A DNA stretch of 8,360 nt from an uncultured Oscillospiraceae bacterium (GTDB lineage: Bacteria; Bacillota; Clostridia; Oscillospirales; Acutalibacteraceae), in assembly GCA_900543305.1 (NCBI GenBank), contig UQQZ01000100.1:1-8360 (forward strand). The letters run 5' to 3'. The notes beneath the pieces were generated by a model. It was not told where the DNA came from, made no database searches, and saw only the letters and a program-made list of their open reading frames with translations. The translations under genes and the position numbers were made by a program. Below, piece by piece: positions 1 through 7,468 of this stretch; the stretch's first letter is position 1; every line of letters starts with the position of its first letter.

Positions 1-566
1 GGACTGTAGTGGATAACCACGCCCTGGGGCTCCTCCTCATAGTGGTGGACCACCGCGTGCATCAGGATATCCAGCCCTTTCTTTTTGCGGGCGCTGACCG
101 GAATGACAGGAATCCCCAGCATTTCAGGAAGCCTGTGGAGATCGATTTCCATGCCTCGTTTTTCCACAATGTCCATCATATTGAGGGCCATAACCACCGG
201 CTTCCCCAGTTCCAAAAGCTGGAGGGTCAGATACAGGCTCCGTTCCAGGGCGGACGCATCCACCACGTTGATGATCACATCCACTTCGTCACTGAGGATG
301 AAGTCCCGGGAAACGATTTCTTCCATGGTATAGGAGGTGAGGCTGTAGGTGCCGGGCAGATCCACCAGGTGGATGTTCATGTTGTGGCGCCGTATGGCCC
401 CTTCCACCTTTTCCACGGTGACCCCGGGCCAGTTGGCCACCTTCAGGTTGGCGCCGGTAAAGGCATTGAACAGGGTGGTCTTCCCGCAGTTGGGGTTCCC
501 GATGAATCCGATGGTCAGGTTCTGGGCATCGTGGAGATGCTTTTCAGGCTGCTGCATATCAGTCAT
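1..566 (-). CDS. feoB: Ferrous iron transporter FeoB, N-terminal G domain (partial)
   Basis: FeoB is the inner-membrane Fe(II) permease, and its cytoplasmic N-terminal domain is a GTPase. The 188 residues visible cover that G domain: G1 GNPNCGKT at 23-30, the G2 threonine in the NWPGVT segment (T50), G3 DLPG at 69-72, G4 NMMD at 129-132 and a G5-like SAR at 158-160. All are intact. The membrane part, expected to follow for several hundred residues, lies beyond the left window edge. The ATG at 566 overlaps the end of feoA by 8 bases, which implies translational coupling. About 16 residues precede the G1 region, normal for the family. Identity is very secure; only completeness is unknown. Confidence 0.97.
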   Translation of the reverse strand, partial: MTDMQQPEKHLHDAQNLTIGFIGNPNCGKTTLFNAFTGANLKVANWPGVTVEKVEGAIRRHNMNIHLVDLPGTYSLTSYTMEEIVSRDFILSDEVDVIINVVDASALERSLYLTLQLLELGKPVVMALNMMDIVEKRGMEIDLHRLPEMLGIPVIPVSARKKKGLDILMHAVVHHYEEEPQGVVIHYS

Positions 567-795
567 GGTCCACCTCCACCTTGTCCACGGTAATGTTCCG
601 GGTCATGTTGTAGCCCAGGGCAAACCGGGTGCCCCGGAGCAGGATCACCATAATCCCCTTTCCCTTCCGGGTGATGCAATGGATCCGGGTCCCCAAGGTC
701 ATCCCCAGGGCCTGGAGCCGCCGTTCAATCTGGAACGGCAGATCGATCTGAGTAACGACTGCAGACTCCCCTGTCTGCAAATCCTTTAAAAGCAT
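559..795 (-). CDS. feoA: Ferrous iron transport accessory protein FeoA
   Basis: FeoA is a small cytoplasmic SH3-like beta-barrel protein that works with FeoB in Fe(II) uptake. At 78 residues it has the usual family length. The family hallmarks are visible: a RLQALGMTLGT segment at about 26-36 and a RGTRFALGYNMTRNI segment near 54-68. The ATG at 795 follows an AGGGGG ribosome binding site with about 10 bases between. It is the first gene of the feoAB operon, and its stop overlaps the feoB start by 8 bases. Its own promoter lies about 100 bases upstream, so it does not depend on read-through from hsdR. Confidence 0.95.
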   Translation of the reverse strand: MLLKDLQTGESAVVTQIDLPFQIERRLQALGMTLGTRIHCITRKGKGIMVILLRGTRFALGYNMTRNITVDKVEVDHD

Positions 796-886
796 GTTCT
801 GTTTTCCCCCTGTAAGTAAATTCAGCGGTAAAGGAAACTGCCCAGTAACTGAAGGCCCGTATCCCTTTATGCATAACTAACCGCAT

Positions 887-906
887 TTGTAATTATAATC
901 AATTAC
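887..906 (-). promoter_or_regulatory. Fur-like operator over the feoAB -10
   Basis: An AT-rich inverted repeat GTAATT-N6-AATTAC (889-906) covers the -10 of the feo promoter. Read on the minus strand, 887-901 matches the 7-1-7 Fur consensus (TGATAAT-N-ATTATCA) at 11 of 14 defined positions by hand comparison. Feo operons are classic Fur targets and binding here would block RNA polymerase. AT-rich promoters give chance partial matches, so this is a candidate operator only. Confidence 0.5.
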
Positions 907-920
907 CCGGGTATTGTCCA
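892..920 (-). promoter_or_regulatory. Sigma-A type promoter for feoAB
   Basis: On the minus strand there is a -35 hexamer TGGACA (915-920, five of six consensus bases), a spacer of exactly 17 bases and a perfect -10 TATAAT (892-897). Transcription would start near 885, giving a leader of about 90 bases before feoA. The geometry is ideal and the position fits the operon. No transcript data are available to me, so the start site is inferred. Confidence 0.75.
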
Positions 921-933
921 CAGGGGGAGGGGC

Positions 934-1106
934 GGCCGGGACGGGCTTCCCTGCGGGAATCCCCTACACCGTTGGGGTCAAGGGTTTTCGTGCTATTGAT
1001 TGGACGGGATCGGCACAGGGACGATGAAAACCGTTTTCCCCCATCCCTGCCGAATCTCCGATCGTGGCGGTGTAGGGGCGAGCCGCAGGCCCGCCCTTCC
1101 CTGGCC
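934..1106. repeat. Intergenic element with imperfect terminal inverted repeats
   Basis: The arms 934-971 and 1068-1106 are imperfect reverse complements, including an exact 11-base match (CCCCTACACCG at 961-971 against 1068-1078) and matching GGCC ends. Each arm is itself a hairpin with a three-base loop: 943-963 (nine-base stems, one mismatch) and 1076-1096 (GGGCG, an A/C mismatch, then GCC, around a GCA loop). Between them is a third imperfect hairpin pairing 1006-1021 with 1044-1059, with GAAAAC-C-GTTTTC (1026-1038) at its centre. No protein is evident and I found no clear target duplication. It fills the gap between hsdR and the feo promoter and might shed or block transcripts, but no U-tract supports a standard terminator. 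It could be a MITE or REP-like repeat. Confidence 0.6.
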
Positions 1107-1108
1107 TC

Positions 1109-4100
1109 CTACTGCATCACATTGACATTTTGATTGCTTCCCTCCAACACCTTCCTGATCTGCAGCCAAACATCCATATCGTTGCCAAACAGTACATTGA
1201 CTGTCCCACGATCGGTAAACGGACTTTTCAGCAAAATGGAATTATCCTTCAGAAAGCCATTCACAGACAAATAATCAATGAGCTGCTTGACAAAATAAAT
1301 CTGGTTGTCATTCAGGTTTTCCTGATTGATGTACTTGGCAAATGCCTGATTCAGTGCTTCTTTATCCATTCCTACCACTGAACGTACAAATTCTCCCAGC
1401 GGTTGGTTCTGATATTCGTTATGGTACTGTTCCTCTGTTCCCAGACGGTTCCACAACAAATCTTCCAAATCATCCATATCAACCTTTTGCATTGGCTCAT
1501 TGTTCCGTAATTTTCGGATGGCCGGTATGTCTTCGTGTTGTTTCAAATAGAATTCCACTTTTTTCCTGTAATTGTCCAGGACTGGCGGTGCAACAGGTTG
1601 TTCATCCGGTCCTGTTTCCTTAATCTGTAACAGTGTATCCGTAAAATCCGTCTCATAGATTACTGCTTTGCCTTTTGGAATCAGTTTCATCAGATCCCGC
1701 AGTTCTTTGCGGATTTTTTCCCATTGGCTGATGCCTGCTTTCTGAAGATAATCTGTATGGAGAAGGCTAGTGATGAACTCTTTCTTCTGCTGTACAGCCG
1801 GGATAGTTCCCAAATGGGTCAAAGCCTCCAGCTTCTTTCTCAGATCCGTCAATCCACGGGGATAGGCTTTTCCTTCTGCACTGGCAAGTTCCAGCTGATA
1901 CAACAGGGCATCAAACCGCACTGCATTAAAATCTTTATCCTCATTTTGCATCAGCGGCCCCAGATGTTTCTGGAGGTTCTCCACATCCTGATAGGCCAAA
2001 GCTGTAAACCGGTCTTTTTCCTGGAACCCATCCACATACTGGAGCTGCATCTGTACGGCAAAATTGTCCCTGGGCAGCGTCTGAATCTTAGTAATGACCT
2101 TTTCCACCAGTTCGTTCCTAACATTCTGCAATTCTGCCGTTTGCTGCTCCAGTTTCTGCAGCCGGAAGATCAGTTCCACTTCCAAAGAAAACACTCCCTG
2201 GGCCAGGGACACAACACCGCTGGCTTCGATTCCATTTGGGTTTTCCTGGAAAAAGTCGAAGTTCCCGCACAGATCAAAGATATAAAATTCCTTTTTATCT
2301 TCTCCATCCAGTAATTTTGGACAGGTCCGGGTTCCCCGGCCAATCATCTGCCAGAATTTGGCACGGCTCAGCACCGGTTTAAAAAATACAAGATTTAAAA
2401 TAGAAGGGACATCCACCCCTGTATCCAGCATATCCACCGAAATCGCCACCTGGGGCAGTTTCTTTTCATCAGAAAAATCATCCAGTGCCTGCTGGGCGTA
2501 TTCGATATAGTTGTCAATGACCGTACAGTAATCATCGCTCAGTTCGGGATACATTTCCTTCCAGACCTTCAGGATGGCTTCTGCATGAGCGTGGCTCCGG
2601 GCAAAAATAATGGTTTTGCCAATGGTGCTGTTGTACCGGATACGGATACCATCTGTCATCAAGACGGACAAAGCCTTTTTGATGGTATCCTTGTTGAAGA
2701 TTTTCTGATTCAGCGCCGATCCATCGATGGACTGGGGCAGGTTTCCCTCTTCATCGGTGAACGTGTCCTCATAGGCCTTTTTTTCTTCGTCCGTCAGGTC
2801 TTCATAACGGATGCCTTCCTGCATCAGTTTCAGTTTGCAGTCCACCACATGATAGGGCACAAGGAACTTGTCCTTTACCGCCTGCTGCAGGTCATAGTTA
2901 TAGGTGGGCACCCCATCCTCAAGATCAAATACACTGTAGGTATTCCGGTCGATTTCATCCCGGGGCGTCGCTGTCAGTCCAACCAAAAGTCCATCAAAGT
3001 AATCAAAAATAGCCCGATATTTGTTGTAGAGACTGCGGTGGGCCTCATCCACAATAATCAGGTCAAAATGGCCGCAGGTAAACATCCGGTGTCCCGTTTC
3101 GTCACGGATTCCATCAATGCAGTGGATCATGGTCTGGTAGGTGGAAAACACGCCCCGTGCACTGGGATTGGCATTTTTTTCGGTCAGGTTGGTGATGGTC
3201 AGATTGGGCAGATTGTTCCCAAATGCTTTCTTGGCTTGGAGTACAAGACTGTTCCGGTCTGCCAGAAACAGGAAATTTCGAATCCATCCATGACGGAGCA
3301 GCACATCCACCAGAGAAATGACGGTACGAGTCTTGCCGCTGCCGGTAGCCATTACCAGCAGTGCTTTTCTCCGGTTCCGCTGATCAAAAGCTTCACAGAC
3401 TGCTTTCACAGCCGCCAGCTGATAATACCGTCCGGCAATATGGCTGTCCAGCTGAGCATTGATCAGGGGCTGTTTCGTTCCCATCTTGTAAAATTCTTTT
3501 TCCAGATCGCTGCGGGAATAAATCCCACTGACCGTCCGTTCCGGGTATCCGCCTTTCTGATCCTCCACGATCCTGGTTTCAAATCCATTGGTCAAAAAAA
3601 TGATAGGACGCTGGCCAAACCGTTTTTCCAGACTGTCTGCATACAGCTTCCCCTGTTTCCGCCCGGCAGCCACATCCCGGCTGGTCTTTTTGGCCTCCAC
3701 AACTGCCAGGGGTTTCCCATCCTGGCCAAACAGCACATAATCCGCTGCTCCATACCCGGTTGGGCTGGGCATCTGATCAACAGGATATTCATCCACCCAG
3801 TTTTGACCCCGCACCCAGCCGGCTTCTGCAAGCATGACATCAATATAGGCCTTGCGGGTATCGGCTTCAGACATGGTTTCCGGAGGCAGATGGAAGCCCT
3901 GTGCTTTTTCTTTCCGGAGAGCCGTTGCTTCAGCCTCTGCCGCAGCATATTTTGCCTGGAAGGCCTTTAGTTCATTTTCTTTTTTCTCCAGAGCCGCCTT
4001 TGCTTTTGCCAGCTCTGCGGCCTGTTTTTCCAGGGTTCCTGTATCTGCCTTTAGAGGCTGAGAAATCCGTGCAGCAGAAAAAGCCTCTTCAGGCAGTTCG

Positions 4101-4498
4101 ATCTGGCTGTAGCTGTATGCAATAAAACGCAGAAACATATACAAAGATTCCAGTGCCAGTACCGCCTGTTCCTGAGATACATTTTTACGGCTCTGGGGGC
4201 CTGCATGAGCTGCCGTATTCCCGATTCTGCGGATGTACTCCAGCCGAAGCTGGAGCTTGGCATCCACAATGGCTTTGAATTCATCGGTATTCAGCAAAGT
4301 GATGAGATTATCCTGATAAGGGATATGGAGATCCCGGTCGATGGAATACATCCATTTTACAGCAGTTTCCATGGCCTTCCGGCAGGTCATGGCACAGATG
4401 GCCGGATCGATGGCCAGGACTTTTTCTGCATTGCTGGCAACGTCATAAAGCGGTTTGAATTTGGGGTCCTGCTGTAAAAAATCAAAGTTTCCCATCAT
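1109..4498 (-). CDS. hsdR: Type I restriction enzyme R subunit with N-terminal DUF4145 domain
   Basis: HsdR is the motor and nuclease of a type I restriction system, cutting unmodified DNA after ATP-driven translocation. Order over 1129 residues: DUF4145 (about 1-135, with the RIGNTAAH motif at 91-98), a coiled coil rich in A, K and E (155-200), the HsdR N-terminal PD-(D/E)xK nuclease (about 212-335; D253 and E268-A-K270), then the helicase motor with Walker A ATGSGKT (384-390), DEAH (484-487), GLTATP (507-512), DTGVDVP (692-698) and QMIGRGTR (717-724). The remainder to 1129 fits an EcoEI-type C-terminal region. It is longer than classical EcoEI-like HsdR mainly through the added N-terminus. 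Two adjacent ATGs (4498, 4495) follow AAGGAG; either may be used. It is the third gene of the operon, 25 bases after hsdS. All core motifs are intact, so restriction is probably active. Confidence 0.95.
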   Translation of the reverse strand: MMGNFDFLQQDPKFKPLYDVASNAEKVLAIDPAICAMTCRKAMETAVKWMYSIDRDLHIPYQDNLITLLNTDEFKAIVDAKLQLRLEYIRRIGNTAAHAGPQSRKNVSQEQAVLALESLYMFLRFIAYSYSQIELPEEAFSAARISQPLKADTGTLEKQAAELAKAKAALEKKENELKAFQAKYAAAEAEATALRKEKAQGFHLPPETMSEADTRKAYIDVMLAEAGWVRGQNWVDEYPVDQMPSPTGYGAADYVLFGQDGKPLAVVEAKKTSRDVAAGRKQGKLYADSLEKRFGQRPIIFLTNGFETRIVEDQKGGYPERTVSGIYSRSDLEKEFYKMGTKQPLINAQLDSHIAGRYYQLAAVKAVCEAFDQRNRRKALLVMATGSGKTRTVISLVDVLLRHGWIRNFLFLADRNSLVLQAKKAFGNNLPNLTITNLTEKNANPSARGVFSTYQTMIHCIDGIRDETGHRMFTCGHFDLIIVDEAHRSLYNKYRAIFDYFDGLLVGLTATPRDEIDRNTYSVFDLEDGVPTYNYDLQQAVKDKFLVPYHVVDCKLKLMQEGIRYEDLTDEEKKAYEDTFTDEEGNLPQSIDGSALNQKIFNKDTIKKALSVLMTDGIRIRYNSTIGKTIIFARSHAHAEAILKVWKEMYPELSDDYCTVIDNYIEYAQQALDDFSDEKKLPQVAISVDMLDTGVDVPSILNLVFFKPVLSRAKFWQMIGRGTRTCPKLLDGEDKKEFYIFDLCGNFDFFQENPNGIEASGVVSLAQGVFSLEVELIFRLQKLEQQTAELQNVRNELVEKVITKIQTLPRDNFAVQMQLQYVDGFQEKDRFTALAYQDVENLQKHLGPLMQNEDKDFNAVRFDALLYQLELASAEGKAYPRGLTDLRKKLEALTHLGTIPAVQQKKEFITSLLHTDYLQKAGISQWEKIRKELRDLMKLIPKGKAVIYETDFTDTLLQIKETGPDEQPVAPPVLDNYRKKVEFYLKQHEDIPAIRKLRNNEPMQKVDMDDLEDLLWNRLGTEEQYHNEYQNQPLGEFVRSVVGMDKEALNQAFAKYINQENLNDNQIYFVKQLIDYLSVNGFLKDNSILLKSPFTDRGTVNVLFGNDMDVWLQIRKVLEGSNQNVNVMQ

Positions 4499-4500
4499 AC

Positions 4501-5690
4501 CAGACTCCTTATCAGGAAAGGTTTCACTTCCCCCTATACTTTATCACATTTTGTATCATTTTTCTGCTGTTCTCTGTGGACAATTTTGATTTATCGATGT
4601 GATTTTTTAATCGTGCAAATTTTCTCTGTTCCAATATTTTAGGTATTGGAACTACTAGTTGCTTTATAGCAGAAAGATTTAATGTTTTCTGTGCTATTCC
4701 TTTTACTTGCCTATCAATCTGCTGTTGAACATTGCTTGATAAAAGAGCACTATGCAAAAAATCACTATCTACAATCTCATGTTTAGGTTTTAGATAAGCG
4801 ATATGCCGTTGAAAAAGAAACTTTTTATTATTTTTGACTACGGCCGAATGTCCATATGAACCAACCGTTGATAAAATAATATCTCCCATTTCAATTGGGG
4901 TCCGTACTATAAGACTGTTATAAGTTTCTTGAGTAATGTATTTTTCTGTATTGTAGGAAATCTCATTATTGACAATATTAGAAACAAAGATAAACGGAAT
5001 ACCACATGATACAAATTCAGGAGGCTGATGCGTGCCATCGGTGATTATTTTACAAACTTCATTCAGTCTATAGTGTTGCCTTTCATTACTAAACATCTCC
5101 ACAAATCGGGATTTGACTAAATTATCAAGTTCGACTATTTCTTTTTTCCGTGCATCTATGATATTTTCAACCAAGCCTAAAACATTAATTATTCGTTGTT
5201 GTTCATCTCTCGATACTAAATTAAATGGCTCATTCTTGTAGTCCTTAAAATAAATATGAGGAATTGTTGCACCAGTAAAGTATTTTTCCAGATGCATATG
5301 GCAAATGACATAGTAAAGATATTGAGGAAGAACATTATCCCTTGGCAGCAAATATTGCAATGTCCCAATAACGGATGATTTCTCTGGACATAAAATAGCT
5401 CTTCCGATACCAGCTCCATCTTTGATTACAGCAATATATGGTTTTTCTTGATGAAAGAAATTTACCTTGCCAAGAAGACCTGAGGCTCCATAAATTGGAT
5501 ATACCCCTTTATTACTTGGTATATCAGATTGTTTGATATTTGACGATGCTTTTTCGCAAACATCTCCTAGTTTTACTTTCATGATTATCTTATATCTCCA
5601 AATCTAAAAAATCACTTTAACATTTTTTCCAAGGTAAGCATATCCTGATTAATTTGTTCTTCTAAAGTCTTTAGATTTGCCATAATCTCA
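4501..5690. other. AT-rich specificity cassette
   Basis: Base composition drops sharply over this stretch. Hand counts of single 60-base lines give about 35% GC at 4681-4740 and about 23% at 4921-4980, against about 57-58% in lines inside hsdR (3301-3360) and hsdM (6001-6060). The tract covers all of hsdS, both short intergenic gaps and the last 25 or so codons of hsdM, and stops almost exactly at the hsdR start. This is what a horizontally exchanged hsdS allele would leave. The edges are approximate. Confidence 0.65.
4524..5582 (-). CDS. hsdS: Type I restriction-modification specificity subunit S
   Basis: HsdS reads the two-part DNA target and holds HsdM and HsdR together. The 352 residues follow the standard plan: target recognition domain 1 (about 1-120, with KDGAGIGRAIL and IPHIYFKDYKNE), a central helical spacer (125-165, DEQQRIINVLGLVENIIDAR), recognition domain 2 (170-315, opening near ITDGTHQPP) and a short terminal helical segment (318-352). 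The ATG at 5582 gives the usual family opening (MKVKLGDV); the nearest GGAG lies about 13 bases upstream, a rather long spacing. Gaps are 29 bases to hsdM and 25 to hsdR. It is strikingly AT-rich compared with its partners, suggesting recent acquisition. The C-terminal spacer looks shorter than the central one. No second hsdS or recombinase is visible, so phase switching is not indicated. The DNA target cannot be read from sequence. Confidence 0.94.
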   Translation of the reverse strand: MKVKLGDVCEKASSNIKQSDIPSNKGVYPIYGASGLLGKVNFFHQEKPYIAVIKDGAGIGRAILCPEKSSVIGTLQYLLPRDNVLPQYLYYVICHMHLEKYFTGATIPHIYFKDYKNEPFNLVSRDEQQRIINVLGLVENIIDARKKEIVELDNLVKSRFVEMFSNERQHYRLNEVCKIITDGTHQPPEFVSCGIPFIFVSNIVNNEISYNTEKYITQETYNSLIVRTPIEMGDIILSTVGSYGHSAVVKNNKKFLFQRHIAYLKPKHEIVDSDFLHSALLSSNVQQQIDRQVKGIAQKTLNLSAIKQLVVPIPKILEQRKFARLKNHIDKSKLSTENSRKMIQNVIKYRGK

Positions 5691-7069
5691 CTGGTCGGTG
5701 GGTATTCCACCGGCACATACTCGATTTCTTTGTACTTGTTGATGGACAGGTCATAGTCGTTATCCACGATTTCCTGTTTGGGTACAAAGAAACTCTGTTC
5801 CGTCCGTTTCCGACTTTTTTCTGCTTCCCGGTTATGGTAGCGCTGGATGATATCCGGAATGTCGTTCTCCTGTACAGGGGACCGTTTGTCATCCAGAGAA
5901 AATCCATCGGCTTTCATGTCGTAGAACCATACATCATCGGTGCCGCCGGCTCCGGTTTTGGTGAAGATCAGGATGGCCGTGGACACCCCGGCATAGGGCT
6001 TGAAGACCCCGCTGGGCATGGAAATGACGGCTTCCAGGCGCTGGCTCTCGATGATTTCTTTCCGGATGGCCTTATGGGCCTTGGAGGAACCAACCAGTAC
6101 CCCATCCGGGACGATGCAGGCGCACCGTCCGCCGTTCTGGAGCATCCGCACGAAAAGAGCCAGGAAAAGGAGTTCTGTTTTCTTGGTTTTCACCACTTTC
6201 AGCAGGTCATCGGCCACCACATCATAATTCAGGCTGCCCTTAAAAGGGGGATTGGCCAGAATCAGGGAATACCGTTCTGTATCAGCATTCTGTTCTGACA
6301 AGCTGTCTTTGTACTGAATATCCGGATTTTCCACCCCGTGGGTCATCATATTCATAGCCCCAATCCGCAGCATGGTCCGGTCCATATCGTACCCATGGAA
6401 CATCTCATCGTTGTAATGTTTCTTGCTCTTTGGTTCAAACAGCACCTGGTCCCGGTAATGTTCCCTGAGGTATTCCCCGGCAGCTACCAAAAATCCACTG
6501 GTCCCGCAGGCAGGGTCACAGATTACATCTTCCGGGTTGGGCGTCACCAGGTCCACCATCATACGGATGATATGCCGGGGCGTACGGAACTGACCATTGG
6601 TCCCGGCAGTAGCGATTTTGGACAACAGGTATTCATAGAGATCTCCCCGGATATCGCTGTCCTTCCAATCGATTTCGTCCATGGCCGTAACAATCTGTTC
6701 CAACAGTTGGGGTGTGGGAATCTTGAAAATGGCATCGGCCATGTATTTGGAATAGGCACTTTCTTCATCCCCGTGAAGTCCCTTGATAAAAGGAAATACC
6801 TGTTCCTGGACAATTTTATACATTTCTTCAGCAGGATAGTTTTTAAATTGGGACCACCGGCACAGCTGATGAGTTTCATCGAAGATACTGTTATAAGGAA
6901 TTCCCAGCATCAGGCTGCTGGAACTTTTTTCGTTGTCCACCACATCCAGTTCCCGGATGAACATCAGGTACGTAATCTGTTCGATCACATCCAGCGGATT
7001 GGTAATTCCACCGGTCCAAAACATTTGCCAAAGACGGTCTACTTTATTTTTCAGTTCACCAGTAATCAC
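5612..7069 (-). CDS. hsdM: Type I restriction-modification DNA methyltransferase subunit M
   Basis: HsdM is the N6-adenine methylase subunit that protects host DNA and, with HsdS, forms the modification enzyme. The N-terminal HsdM helical domain is clear (LWQMFWTGGITNPLDVIEQI from about residue 13). The catalytic domain has the AdoMet-binding DPACGTSGF at 185-193 and the catalytic NPPF at 273-276. At about 485 residues it has typical length. Two GTG starts are possible. I choose 7069 because AAGGGG (7078-7083) sits 8 bases upstream and the product then begins M-ITGELKNK, the usual family opening. The GTG at 7078 is part of that same Shine-Dalgarno stretch and would have no spacer. It is the first gene of hsdM-hsdS-hsdR. 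The final 25 or so codons become AT-rich like hsdS. Confidence 0.95.
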   Translation of the reverse strand: MITGELKNKVDRLWQMFWTGGITNPLDVIEQITYLMFIRELDVVDNEKSSSSLMLGIPYNSIFDETHQLCRWSQFKNYPAEEMYKIVQEQVFPFIKGLHGDEESAYSKYMADAIFKIPTPQLLEQIVTAMDEIDWKDSDIRGDLYEYLLSKIATAGTNGQFRTPRHIIRMMVDLVTPNPEDVICDPACGTSGFLVAAGEYLREHYRDQVLFEPKSKKHYNDEMFHGYDMDRTMLRIGAMNMMTHGVENPDIQYKDSLSEQNADTERYSLILANPPFKGSLNYDVVADDLLKVVKTKKTELLFLALFVRMLQNGGRCACIVPDGVLVGSSKAHKAIRKEIIESQRLEAVISMPSGVFKPYAGVSTAILIFTKTGAGGTDDVWFYDMKADGFSLDDKRSPVQENDIPDIIQRYHNREAEKSRKRTEQSFFVPKQEIVDNDYDLSINKYKEIEYVPVEYPPTSEIMANLKTLEEQINQDMLTLEKMLK

Positions 7070-7120
7070 AGCCAGCACCCCTTGTACGGATTATTCATTC
7101 AAGCAAAGCATCATGAAGCC

Positions 7121-7129
7121 ATTATATCA
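7121..7129 (-). promoter_or_regulatory. Extended -10 promoter for the hsdMSR operon
   Basis: The minus strand reads TGATATAAT, a perfect extended -10 element (TG-N-TATAAT). No good -35 lies at 16-18 bases upstream; the nearest similar hexamer, TTGAGA at 7149-7154, is 22 bases away, too far. Extended -10 promoters can work without a -35. Transcription would begin near 7114, leaving a leader of about 45 bases with the AAGGGG ribosome binding site. No other promoter is evident inside the operon. Confidence 0.6.
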
Positions 7130-7266
7130 TACTTTTCAGTTTTCCTCTTCTCAAGGAAGCAGGTCATTTGTGTCAACAGGTTCTCGTTGAAACCTTTATC
7201 ACAGTATAGTTATCCATTCATATCCGAAAGTGAAGCGTGCTGCATGACCTCCGGCCAAACCCATCC

Positions 7267-7305
7267 ACCGTCCTGTGGACGGTCCCCCTTCCCTTTCAGG
7301 GAAGG
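7267..7305. repeat. Tandem pair of perfect hairpins
   Basis: Two perfect stem-loops stand side by side: ACCGTCC-TGT-GGACGGT (7267-7283) and CCTTCCCT-TTC-AGGGAAGG (7287-7305), each with a three-base loop. Paired short hairpins of this kind are common intergenic repeats in Firmicutes genomes, as I recall. There is no T-run directly after either stem on either strand, so a rho-independent terminator is unlikely. The surrounding 7155-7350 has no gene that I can support. Confidence 0.55.
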
Positions 7306-7349
7306 ACTTCAACGTGGTATGCCTGCTTATGCCCCCATGGTATGTAGAG

Positions 7350-7417
7350 CTTTGTCTTTTTGATCTTTTTTTCTCTTATTAAACTATATTATATTAATCT
7401 ATACTATACTAATCTAT
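7350..7417. other. AT-rich tract with short direct repeats
   Basis: This stretch has a T-rich run followed by an AT-only-like segment containing two TAATCTAT direct repeats (7395-7402 and 7410-7417, a 15-base period) and overlapping TATACT hexamers. It contains promoter-like words on the plus strand (TTGATC at 7360-7365 with TATATT at 7385-7390), but the 19-base spacer is poor and the EAL gene is 300 bases away. It is more likely bendable or low-complexity DNA than a promoter. Confidence 0.35.
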
Positions 7418-7468
7418 GCCGCCATCTGACGGACATCCTGGATACCCGTTGGTATGCCATTGGTTGCC

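Noticed and set aside
914..922. TTGTCCACA, one mismatch from a DnaA box
   Set aside because: A single copy that is part of the feo -35 region; no cluster of boxes or origin context.
1076..1096. Rho-independent terminator after hsdR
   Set aside because: The hairpin is strong but no T-run follows it on the minus strand.
2585..3970. 461-codon plus-strand frame opposite hsdR
   Set aside because: It is the antisense of an intact HsdR with clear motifs, and has no recognisable domain or start signal.
4524..5582. Phase-variable hsdS shuffling locus
   Set aside because: Only one hsdS is present, with no inverted partial copy and no recombinase gene in the window.
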